Shown: positions 17,362-22,898 of the stretch, one piece after another
Layout of the letters: every line of letters starts with the position of its first letter
How positions within the stretch are numbered: the stretch's first letter is position 1
Source of the DNA: CAYFPS01 sp964345075
GTDB lineage: Bacteria > CAIWAD01
Reading direction: 5' to 3'
Length of the DNA stretch: 59,299 nt
Assembly (NCBI GenBank): GCA_964345075.1
Contig: CAYFPS010000018.1
Coordinates: 1 to 59,299 of the forward strand
Notes under the pieces: generated by a model
What the model saw: the letters and a program-made list of their open reading frames with translations, nothing else
Told to the model about the DNA's origin: nothing
Databases searched by the model: none
Made by a program: the position numbers and the translations under genes

Positions 17362-17565
17362 TTAGAACATTTCGATGGGAGTGTTTGAGTGAAGGTTGCC
17401 GGTGGATTGAATGTTGTTTTCAAGCACCTGGTTACCGATGCGATTCGCCTCGCGGCAGACCTTCACGAAGCAGGTCCAGTGGTACTCGCCCTCCAGACCG
17501 TACTGAACGGAATGATACTTCTTGTCCTTGGCTTTGATTTCCTTGCCACAGGAGTTGCAGGTCAT
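17362..17565 (-). CDS. Small zinc-finger protein (C-x2-C ... H-x2-C)
   Basis: A 67-residue protein beginning MTCNSCGKEIKAKDKKYH and containing 'YHWTCFVKVC'. The spacing C-x2-C, about 23 residues, H-x2-C is that of PARP-type and related small treble-clef fingers, which bind one zinc ion and often nucleic acid. GAGGTG stands 5 bases before the ATG, and a hairpin follows the stop, so I take it as a real gene. It is upstream of hpnCDE on the same strand; whether it affects that operon is unknown. Upstream lies a 600-base region with CRP/FNR-type sites. Confidence 0.7.
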   Translation of the reverse strand: MTCNSCGKEIKAKDKKYHSVQYGLEGEYHWTCFVKVCREANRIGNQVLENNIQSTGNLHSNTPIEMF

Positions 17566-17769
17566 TCACTCACCTCATTGCTTGGAAGTTTGCTGATTCA
17601 AGAGGATGGAACGATAACAATGCGGAAGATCATTCTCAAGCACTATTTTTCAAATTGAGTTGTGATTCACAAAACAACTTCCTTTAGGGTCAAGAGCTTG
17701 CCATGATTCGCACTTGTTGAAAGTCGTCGGTCATTTATTTTTGAAAAATCTGCATGAAATATGCAGCAA

Positions 17770-17785
17770 TGTGACGCATATCACA
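17770..17785. promoter_or_regulatory. Perfect CRP/FNR-type palindrome, site 1
   Basis: TGTGA-CGCATA-TCACA, an exact match to the Escherichia coli CRP consensus with a 6-base spacer and AT-rich flanks. Its centre (17777.5) is about 41 bases before a predicted start near 17818 that follows TAGATT (17806-17811) as a -10 box, the spacing of class II activation. The regulator in this organism could be any CRP/FNR-family protein. Confidence 0.65.
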
Positions 17786-17818
17786 CATTTCCGCAAAACA
17801 GATGATAGATTGACCGCA

Positions 17819-17899
17819 GATCTTCGATCTGAATCCGTTCGGTCTCCCGGCTCGGGCGGATTTGGGGCAGGCCCACGGGGGGAGCGCCTGCCCCTTTTT
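17819..17899 (+). ncRNA. Candidate CRP/FNR-controlled small RNA, about 80 nt
   Basis: Predicted from context: site 1 and a -10 box upstream, then about 80 bases with local hairpins (AGATC-TTC-GATCT at the 5' end) and a strong terminator stem GGGGCAGGC (17864-17872) / GCCTGCCCC (17886-17894) followed by TTTTT. No start codon with a Shine-Dalgarno sequence lies inside. The form resembles CRP- or FNR-controlled sRNAs such as Spot 42 or FnrS, without sequence similarity that I can see. The start point is inferred. Confidence 0.45.
17864..17899 (+). terminator. Strong terminator of the first small transcript
   Basis: A 9-bp GC-rich stem GGGGCAGGC / GCCTGCCCC with a 13-base loop, followed by TTTTTCTTTTT. 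No coding region ends nearby on this strand, so it must end some non-coding transcript. Confidence 0.85.
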
Positions 17900-17927
17900 C
17901 TTTTTATTCACCCCCAGTCGCTAAAGA

Positions 17928-17943
17928 TGTGACATTGGTCACA
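17928..17943. promoter_or_regulatory. Perfect CRP/FNR-type palindrome, site 2
   Basis: TGTGA-CATTGG-TCACA, again an exact 5-6-5 palindrome, 29 bases after the first terminator's T-run. Site 3 follows 34 bases later, about three helix turns, so the two could be bound on the same face of the DNA. Confidence 0.6.
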
Positions 17944-17961
17944 CGATACTCAAGACAGGGC

Positions 17962-17977
17962 CGTGATGGCGCTCACA
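17962..17977. promoter_or_regulatory. Near-perfect CRP/FNR-type palindrome, site 3
   Basis: CGTGA-TGGCGC-TCACA, one base from the consensus. Its centre (17969.5) lies about 61 bases before a possible start near 18031, a class I distance, though the only -10 candidates (TTGATA at 18015, TAGCAT at 18019) are weak. Confidence 0.45.
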
Positions 17978-18030
17978 CCGGGGGGATGTTGACGCGCACG
18001 GTTCCTCCCCTGGCTTGATAGCATCTTGGA

Positions 18031-18136
18031 TGCGCCAACCAGGAGGAGACGTGCCCATAGCGGCCGGGCATGTTTTCAACCACAAAACGGACGCGGCGGT
18101 TGATACCGGGGGGGATCGACCGCCGCGTTCTGTTTT
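18031..18136 (+). ncRNA. Candidate second small transcript, about 100 nt
   Basis: Between sites 2/3 and the tRNA lies a stretch with a Shine-Dalgarno-like AGGAGGAG (18041-18048) and a 14-bp terminator stem, ACGCGGCGGTTGAT (18091-18104) / ATCGACCGCCGCGT (18115-18128), then TCTGTTTT. It may be an sRNA with an anti-SD-binding stretch or a leader RNA for the tRNA downstream. The 5' end is inferred. Confidence 0.35.
18091..18136 (+). terminator. Terminator of the second small transcript
   Basis: A 14-bp stem with one G-U pair (18091-18104 / 18115-18128), a G-rich loop and TTTT at 18133-18136, 27 bases before the tRNA. Confidence 0.75.
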
Positions 18137-18162
18137 CCCGCATTTTGTATCTTTAGGCCGAT

Positions 18163-18236
18163 GGGCCCATAGCTCAGTTGGTTAGAGCAGGCGACTCATA
18201 ATCACTTGGTCGGGGGTTCGAGTCCCTCTGGGCCTA
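18163..18236 (+). tRNA. tRNA with CAU anticodon (elongator Met, or Ile2 read by lysidine)
   Basis: A full cloverleaf of 74 bases can be folded: acceptor GGGCCCA / TGGGCCT, D stem GCTC/GAGC, anticodon loop CTCATAA with anticodon CAT, T stem GGGGG/CCCTC with loop TTCGAGT. CCA is not encoded (ATAAG follows). The anticodon stem GGCGA / TCACT has a C-A mismatch at pair 29-41, where related tRNAs usually have C-G. It is not an initiator type. Met and Ile2 cannot be told apart by eye with confidence. A terminator follows 10 bases later. Confidence 0.92.
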
Positions 18237-18246
18237 TAAGCACATC

Positions 18247-18278
18247 AAGGGCTTCCGTGCGAGCGGGGGCCCTTTTTG
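18247..18278 (+). terminator. Terminator after the tRNA
   Basis: AAGGGC (18247-18252) pairs with GCCCTT (18269-18274), with further pairing inside the arm, followed by TTTTT. It ends the tRNA transcript. Confidence 0.75.
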
Positions 18279-18481
18279 TTCTGTTTGGGGTATGGTGGGG
18301 AAGTTTTGATTTTGTGGTGCCGGGGGAGTGCCAGGGTAGTGCCAGGGGCCTAACCCCAAAACTTCCGGACTCCGCTAAATCCACACCTGCAGGTAGCCGA
18401 TAGCCTGACACAAGCCACGGGCAATGGGCCCATGGCAGAACTGGTGAGATGCTCCATCTCCCCCCCGATTCAGGAGCCACC

Positions 18482-18919
18482 ATGCCGGAAGTTCATGCCT
18501 TCCGCAGCCAGAACGACACGCTGGTCCAGACGGCGACCAGCATACGCAAGTCGCTGAAGGACAAGGTTCTACAGGACTCGGGCGCCTTCAGTCTGCAGGC
18601 GCTCAAATTTCTGGCCCGTCAGCTGCAAAAACTCCAACTGCACAAACTCTCCGAGCTTTACACGCCCCTGTCACGCGATGCCAACTCTGAGGTGGGCATT
18701 CGCAGCCTGCACTTCATGCGCGAGCTGGACACGATCACGCGTGTCCTTAAAGGGCACCTGAAGCGCTGGCCCAACACCAACAGCGTCGGACGCGACCGCA
18801 CGGTTTTCATTCAGGAGACCAGCCTTGTGCTGGAAATGCTGGAAGAACGCGTCTGGCGGGAAAACATGCTTCTACTAAACTACGAGGTTCCCCCAATCTC
18901 CGCGGTATCTGTTTTATAG
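18482..18919 (+). CDS. Hypothetical alpha-helical protein
   Basis: A 145-residue protein starting MPEVHAFRSQNDTLVQ; the ATG at 18482 has CAGGAG at 18471-18476. It is highly charged and predicted helical throughout ('SLQALKFLARQLQKLQLHKLSELYTPL', 'ETSLVLEMLEERVWRENMLLLNYEV'), with no signal peptide or membrane segment. I do not recognise a family. It forms a single-gene unit between the tRNA and the protease gene and ends at a strong terminator, which supports its being real. Confidence 0.7.
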   Translation: MPEVHAFRSQNDTLVQTATSIRKSLKDKVLQDSGAFSLQALKFLARQLQKLQLHKLSELYTPLSRDANSEVGIRSLHFMRELDTITRVLKGHLKRWPNTNSVGRDRTVFIQETSLVLEMLEERVWRENMLLLNYEVPPISAVSVL

Positions 18920-18924
18920 GGAGT

Positions 18925-18950
18925 GCCCCCCGCCCAGCGGGGGGCTTTTT
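18925..18950 (+). terminator. Terminator after the helical protein gene
   Basis: A 9-bp stem GCCCCCCGC / GCGGGGGGC (18925-18933 and 18937-18945) with a CCA loop and TTTTT. Confidence 0.9.
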
Positions 18951-19098
18951 GCATTTACTTTTTCTGTCCGTCCAGGCGGTTGACATAAATACTCCTGCAA
19001 CTTCTTATATGTCACATGAATTTTTGAACAATAAAAGTCGAAGCTTGCAGCTCTGCTCTCCATCCCGTTTATTTTGGCACAAGCAAACAGGTCTTCTC

Positions 19099-21186
19099 AT
19101 GATTCGACTCTTTCACCTCATTATCGCGTTTAGTCTTTGCCTCACCAATCTGACCCTGACCATTGATGCCCACGCACGTGATCGGCAGTCGATTATTCAG
19201 GAAACACAGCGATTCGTTTATACAATCAATGGCTACGATCACCGGGGCAATTTTCAGTCTTCTGGTAGTGGCTTTGCTGCTGCCGACGGAAGGATCGTTA
19301 CAAATGCGCACGTGGTAGAGGGTTTACATCAGCTGGAAATCCTTGATCACGAGGGGCGTGAGCTTGGGATTGTGCGACATGTGGAGGCAATCAGTTTTGA
19401 TTGGGATCTCGCCATATTGCCTCGCCTTTCCAGTGTCTCAGATGCGGGCCTCTATCTGACTACTGAACCAGTTAAAACGGGGCAGGACATCATTGTTTTC
19501 GGTTCACCAATGGGCTTTTACGGCACAGTAAGCTCGGGCATGATCAGCTCCATTCGGGAACTGGAGGATATGACCTTGTTGCAAATGACTGCTCCCATTT
19601 CCGCCGGTTCATCTGGTGGGCCAGTGGTGGATTTGGATGGCAATGTCTGCGGCGTTTCCACCCTGACCTTGATCGATGCGCAGAATCTGAACTTTGCCGT
19701 TAGCAGCAATGAGGTGATGTCACTGTTGATAAGACAGCCTGGGGTCTACCTGCTACCATTGCACAACAATGAAAGCCAAGAGAACCAGGACGAAAATGTA
19801 GTTGTCAGTTTTCTTGAAGTTATCTCTCAACCATTGGATAAGAATAGCACAAGGCGCGGTGTCCTGAATCCAGTTACTGATGAGTTTGGCGATACTGTCT
19901 TTGACGCTTGGGCAATTGAGTTGAATGTAGGTGACGAGGTCGAGATCGCGGCCGAATCAAACGAGTTTGATCCAAAAATCAGCTTCATTGGCCAGTTTGC
20001 AGGTGACGATGTACAGTTGGAGATAGAAGACGATGATAGTGGGTATGGCTTGAATAGTTTGCTGCGCTGGACCTGTAATCAATCGGGTGTCTACTACCTG
20101 CTGATCACCAGTGCTAATGGCGAATTTGGAAATTATCAGGTTTCCAATAAGTGTGAAAGCCAGATGAGCAATAATCCCATCACCCCCTTGAATTGTTTCA
20201 AAGACGTCACCGGAATTCTGCTTCAAAGTGAAACTTACGACAGGTATAGTATTCATCTGAATAGTGGCGATTTTTTCACCGTAAGGACCGAGAGTAATGA
20301 ATTCGATCCTGAACTCTGGCTGATGGGCGATTTCAATGAAGAGGGCAAAGCGAAAATTGTCCTTCGAAATGACGACGAGGGGAATAGTCTAAACAGCTAC
20401 TTGAGCCATGTTTGCGAGGTTTCAGGAGAATACATGGTGAGCGTTGGTAGCATGCAAGGCAGAGGTAGCTATCGCTTATATGCAGAGCTTTTTGGCCCAG
20501 AAGAGATGTTTGCTTCTATCATGGAATCAAGCAGACGACTGACTCCGGGTGAAGTAATTGAAGGCAATCTGCTTGACGGGGTTGATGTGTACCAGCTTTC
20601 TCTCGTTAAGGGTCAACATGTCAGCATTAAAATGAATGCTGATGGATTTGACGCTGATTTGATCCTGTTTGGCCAGTTGGATTCAAACGGTGACTATCGA
20701 GTTAAGCTCAACGATAAAGACAATAAGGATCATGTGGACGGAAAGATCGAATGGAGCTGCTCTGCAAGTGGAGATTATCTGGTAATTGCAAATAGCGAAG
20801 GAGATAAGGGCGGGCACTACACGATTGAAGTGAGAATGAAAACGACAGCCAGAGCTAATGATATCCTGATTAATGAAAGCGGCAACTCTCGCTGGTTCCT
20901 TTCCGAGCGAGAAATAATTATTCCACAGCAAAAATACAGAGTAAGTGTCTTACGTCAGTTTCACAAACACCAATCAAACAGAGAAATAGAGCTGTATGAC
21001 GCATGCATTATCCATTACGAGATTTATCCAAAAAGCAAAGAATCCAAGATACTGTCAACACAATACATGCTTGACAGCAAGACTATTTATGCAGAAAAGC
21101 CTCCACATTATCGAAATGGAGCGCAAGTTATCAGCAAGGGAAGCATCGAAGAAGAAGTGATGCATCGGTTATCAGCTAAAAACTGA
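19099..21186 (+). CDS. Secreted trypsin-like serine protease with three PPC domains
   Basis: A 695-residue protein. I chose the ATG at 19099, which opens a signal peptide (MIRLFHLIIAFSLCLTNLTLTIDAHA); the frame is open upstream but without a Shine-Dalgarno. The S1C/DegP-like protease domain has the full triad: His in 'VTNAHVVEG', Asp in 'DWDLAIL' and Ser in 'ISAGSSGGPV'. Three pre-peptidase C-terminal (PPC) beta-sandwich domains follow (about residues 265-355, 365-470, 480-590), with repeated 'NEFDP' or 'DGFDADL' segments. The last 100 residues are unassigned. The gene is visibly richer in A+T than its neighbours and lacks the TGTATCAC motif, hinting at transfer. It probably acts in the periplasm or outside the cell. 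Confidence 0.85.
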   Translation: MIRLFHLIIAFSLCLTNLTLTIDAHARDRQSIIQETQRFVYTINGYDHRGNFQSSGSGFAAADGRIVTNAHVVEGLHQLEILDHEGRELGIVRHVEAISFDWDLAILPRLSSVSDAGLYLTTEPVKTGQDIIVFGSPMGFYGTVSSGMISSIRELEDMTLLQMTAPISAGSSGGPVVDLDGNVCGVSTLTLIDAQNLNFAVSSNEVMSLLIRQPGVYLLPLHNNESQENQDENVVVSFLEVISQPLDKNSTRRGVLNPVTDEFGDTVFDAWAIELNVGDEVEIAAESNEFDPKISFIGQFAGDDVQLEIEDDDSGYGLNSLLRWTCNQSGVYYLLITSANGEFGNYQVSNKCESQMSNNPITPLNCFKDVTGILLQSETYDRYSIHLNSGDFFTVRTESNEFDPELWLMGDFNEEGKAKIVLRNDDEGNSLNSYLSHVCEVSGEYMVSVGSMQGRGSYRLYAELFGPEEMFASIMESSRRLTPGEVIEGNLLDGVDVYQLSLVKGQHVSIKMNADGFDADLILFGQLDSNGDYRVKLNDKDNKDHVDGKIEWSCSASGDYLVIANSEGDKGGHYTIEVRMKTTARANDILINESGNSRWFLSEREIIIPQQKYRVSVLRQFHKHQSNREIELYDACIIHYEIYPKSKESKILSTQYMLDSKTIYAEKPPHYRNGAQVISKGSIEEEVMHRLSAKN

Positions 21187-21197
21187 AAGGTCGAATC

Positions 21198-21656
21198 ATG
21201 CAGTACACAGGGGTGATTGACGAAGCGAGAAGCCCACTCCTATTTGCTGGCTTTTGGATTCGTGTGGGCGCATACTTCGTAGATCTTGCGGTTCTGTTGA
21301 TACCAAATTTGCTGATCTCATTCCTTTCCACAGTAGGTATTGCAGCATCGGACATGGAAAGCTTTTTGGTAACACAATTTGTCTCAACCTGGAATTCAAT
21401 TCTACTGGTTTGGATATACACCGCAGTGGCACATTCCAGCCAATGGCAAGCCACCGTGGGTAAGAAAGTACTGGGAATCAAAGTCGTGGACGAGAAAGGT
21501 GACAGAATCTCATTTGGACGAGCAACGGGGCGTTACTTTGCCATGATTCTTTCTGGCCTGATCCTGTTCTTCGGTTTCATGATGATCGGCTGGACACGCC
21601 GCAAGCAGGGTCTGCATGATATGCTGGCTGGAACCTTCGTCGTTCGCGAGAACTGA
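21198..21656 (+). CDS. RDD-family membrane protein
   Basis: A 152-residue inner-membrane protein with the RDD pattern: 'FWIRVGAYFVDLAVLLIPNLLISFL' with the paired Arg and Asp in helix 1, a second helix around 'NSILLVWIYTAV', 'TVGKKVLGIKVVDEKG' and a last helix before 'RRKQGLHDMLAGTFVV'. RDD proteins have been linked to sodium/proton exchange or to membrane quality control; their role varies. It begins 11 bases after the protease and shares its lower GC content, so the two likely form one unit. Confidence 0.85.
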   Translation: MQYTGVIDEARSPLLFAGFWIRVGAYFVDLAVLLIPNLLISFLSTVGIAASDMESFLVTQFVSTWNSILLVWIYTAVAHSSQWQATVGKKVLGIKVVDEKGDRISFGRATGRYFAMILSGLILFFGFMMIGWTRRKQGLHDMLAGTFVVREN

Positions 21657-21753
21657 AACTGACCAGATGTCAGCTTGCCTCAGACGCTAATTGATTTCAC
21701 CTACAACTTCGGTGAGCGCTTTTCCGTCCAAAATCTAATCCGCCAAAAGAAAA

Positions 21754-21771
21754 GGGGGCCAGATGGCCCCC
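21754..21771. terminator. Bidirectional terminator between RDD gene and efflux operon
   Basis: GGGGGCC (21754-21760) pairs with GGCCCCC across loop AGAT. On the minus strand it is followed by TTTTCTTTT, a good T-tract, so it mainly ends the efflux operon that finishes with the candidate selenoprotein; the plus-strand tail is poorer. Confidence 0.85.
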
Positions 21772-21775
21772 CTTG

Positions 21776-21973
21776 CTATTTCGCGTCCTTTGGAAGTTCT
21801 TCCTGAACTTCCGCTTCAACTGGCTGCCGCGACTGGCTGCCTTCCGGTACTCCGCAGGACCCTGCGGGACCACTCATTCAGGTGGAAACCCCCATCTTCG
21901 GCAGGATCACCCGCTGCAGGAGAATCCACACTCCAATAAAGACGACAATCTCCAGCACGTCCCTGATGGGCAT
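21776..21973 (-). CDS. Candidate selenoprotein: tiny membrane protein with in-frame UGA
   Basis: ATG at 21973 with GGGAGG before it opens a 31-residue one-helix membrane peptide (MPIRDVLEIVVFIGVWILLQ, then RVILPKMGVST) that meets TGA at 21878-21880. The same frame then runs on for 33 codons (MSGPAGSCGVPEGSQ...ELPKDAK) to TAG at 21776, four bases before the operon terminator. A hairpin right after the UGA has stem CCGCAG/CUGCGG and loop GGUC; its core GCAGGGUCCUGC closely matches the SECIS apex of E. coli fdhF (GCAGGUCUGC, from memory), 17 bases after the UGA. A Cys lies eight residues on. Read as selenocysteine, this gives a 65-residue protein with an external U...C pair. The alternative is two tiny genes with restart at the ATG directly after UGA, but that ATG has no Shine-Dalgarno. 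It is the last gene of the efflux operon, 20 bases after arsR. Confidence 0.55.
21852..21867 (-). promoter_or_regulatory. SECIS-like hairpin downstream of in-frame UGA
   Basis: On the minus strand, CCGCAG (21867-21862), loop GGUC (21861-21858), CUGCGG (21857-21852). Bacterial SECIS elements are short hairpins with a GU- or GGU-containing loop about 16-37 bases after UGA; here the GGU starts 17 bases after. The helix is short and has no clear bulged U below the loop, so folding and SelB binding remain to be shown. Confidence 0.5.
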
Positions 21974-21993
21974 GCTGCCTCCCTTCTTCTTCA

Positions 21994-22365
21994 TCATCCG
22001 CCTTGCCCCGCCTGAAACTGCTGCCTGGTCATGCGTATCTCCTTGCGCTCGGTGGAAAGGCGCTCCTCGATGGATCGCCCCACGCTGTCGCAGATATCGA
22101 AGACGGCCGCATCAGCGATTGAGTAGACCATGTTAAGGCCTTCGCGGCGAACATGCACCAGACCGGCCCTCTTGAGCACGCCCAGATGCTTGGAAACATT
22201 GGCCTGGCTGCAGCTGAGCTCTTCGACCAGCGAGCCCACGCAGCGGTCCTCGGCCTGCAGGCTGTGCAGAATCTTCAGGCGAACCGGATCGGCCATCGCC
22301 TTCAGGACTTCTGCCACCATCTGAAAGAAGGTGTGTCCGGGATCCTGGCGCTTCCCGACCGCCAC
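21994..22365 (-). CDS. ArsR-family transcriptional regulator
   Basis: A 123-residue winged-helix repressor. Start is GTG at 22365, with GGTGGAG inside the end of the previous gene. 'VAEVLKAMADPVRLKILHSL' and 'CVGSLVEELSCSQANVSKHLGVLKRAGLVHVRREG' are the ArsR dimer helix and helix-turn-helix. Cysteines in 'RCVGSLVEELSC' and 'FDICDSV' could form a metal or thiol sensor site, as in the ArsR/SmtB group. It lies within the efflux operon rather than divergent to it, so it probably represses the operon promoter near 28750 by feedback. Confidence 0.88.
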   Translation of the reverse strand: MAVGKRQDPGHTFFQMVAEVLKAMADPVRLKILHSLQAEDRCVGSLVEELSCSQANVSKHLGVLKRAGLVHVRREGLNMVYSIADAAVFDICDSVGRSIEERLSTERKEIRMTRQQFQAGQGG

Positions 22366-22366
22366 C

Positions 22367-22651
22367 TTACATCTCCACCGCTACATCCCAGTGCAGCAGC
22401 TTGATGTGCTCGGCACACTGGGCGCAGAATTCCTTGATCGTCCCCACCACGCGGCAGCAGGTTTCGTCGTCGATCACGGCAAAGATGATGGCGCTGCTCT
22501 CGGGAAAGGCCGCGCTGCCCATCTTGAGACCTGTCGATCCAAAACCGTGTACTTCCGGGATTTCGGTGAAGCCGCTGACACCGTGCCTTTGTAACACGAT
22601 CTCCAGCTCTTCCTTCTTCCGGTTGTCGATAATCACCATCAGCATCTTCAT
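22367..22651 (-). CDS. P-II-like transporter-associated protein (PG0541-type)
   Basis: A 94-residue protein starting MKMLMVIIDNRKKEELEIVL, with GAGGAG 7 bases before the ATG at 22651. The ferredoxin-like pattern (beta strand MLMVIID, helix, 'SGFTEIPEVHGFG', strand 'SAIIFAVIDDE', helix, 'LLHWDVAVEM') is that of P-II-like signalling proteins. I recall small proteins of this kind, named after PG0541 of Porphyromonas, found beside RND pumps in FCB bacteria. 'TCCRVVGTIKEFCAQCAEH' has four Cys in 17 residues and could bind metal. It sits 1 base before arsR and probably senses a ligand for the pump. Confidence 0.75.
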   Translation of the reverse strand: MKMLMVIIDNRKKEELEIVLQRHGVSGFTEIPEVHGFGSTGLKMGSAAFPESSAIIFAVIDDETCCRVVGTIKEFCAQCAEHIKLLHWDVAVEM

Positions 22652-22655
22652 GGTG

Positions 22656-22844
22656 CTACTCCTCAATTCCGGCTTTCTTGAGCATCCAGATCGCCGGGCA
22701 CCACTTGGTAAAGGCGCTCTGCAGCTGGTTAAGGCCAACGAAGGCTGTGAACCAGAGCCAGTTGGGGTTGTGATAATGTGCCAGTGCCAGCGAAAGCAGG
22801 GTAAAGAAGCCGGCCATCAGGCGCAGCATGTCGTTCAGTTTCAT
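22656..22844 (-). CDS. DUF2892 (YgaP transmembrane-type) small membrane protein
   Basis: A 62-residue protein starting MKLNDMLRLMAGFFTLLSLALA, with GGAGG four bases before the ATG at 22844. Two hydrophobic helices ('LMAGFFTLLSLALA' and 'NWLWFTAFVGLNQLQSAFT') flank a short loop, and the end reads 'KWCPAIWMLKKAG'. The 'F-x-K-W-CP' end is typical of the DUF2892 family, often near rhodanese or metal-efflux genes. Its Cys may be a thiol site in the membrane. It lies between the RND pump and the P-II-like gene, with 4 bases to the latter. Confidence 0.82.
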   Translation of the reverse strand: MKLNDMLRLMAGFFTLLSLALAHYHNPNWLWFTAFVGLNQLQSAFTKWCPAIWMLKKAGIEE

Positions 22845-22863
22845 TCTTCCTCCGTGAAAGAAG

Positions 22864-22890
22864 GGTGCTGTATCACGGTGATACAGCACC
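22864..22890. repeat. Perfect hairpin made of inverted TGTATCAC motifs
   Basis: GGTGCTGTATCAC (22864-22876) and its exact complement (22878-22890) around one base form a 13-bp stem nine bases after the RND pump stop. Each arm contains the window-wide motif. In Neisseria and Haemophilus, inverted pairs of uptake sequences serve as terminators in the same way. The following T-tract on the minus strand (cttctttc) is imperfect, so it may only reduce transcription into the small genes downstream. Confidence 0.8.
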
Positions 22891-22898
22891 GCTTGTTG

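Larger units (their letters stand above)
17566..18162. other. Regulatory intergenic region with CRP/FNR-type sites and two likely small transcripts
   Basis: Nearly 600 bases without a convincing protein gene. It holds three TGTGA-like palindromes, two strong plus-strand terminators with structured sequence before each, and an AGGAGGAG at 18041-18048. The last is followed by GTG at 18051 and a 40-codon frame that runs through the second terminator into the tRNA, which I do not accept as a gene. The separate parts are listed as their own features. Confidence 0.6.

Noticed and set aside
18051..18179. 40-codon frame from GTG behind AGGAGGAG
   Set aside because: It runs through a terminator stem and into the tRNA, so it is unlikely to be translated as such.
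18202..18483. Minus-strand frame ending GPEGLEPPTK
   Set aside because: It reads across the tRNA in antisense; this ending is a known artefact of tRNA shadow frames, and there is no Shine-Dalgarno sequence.
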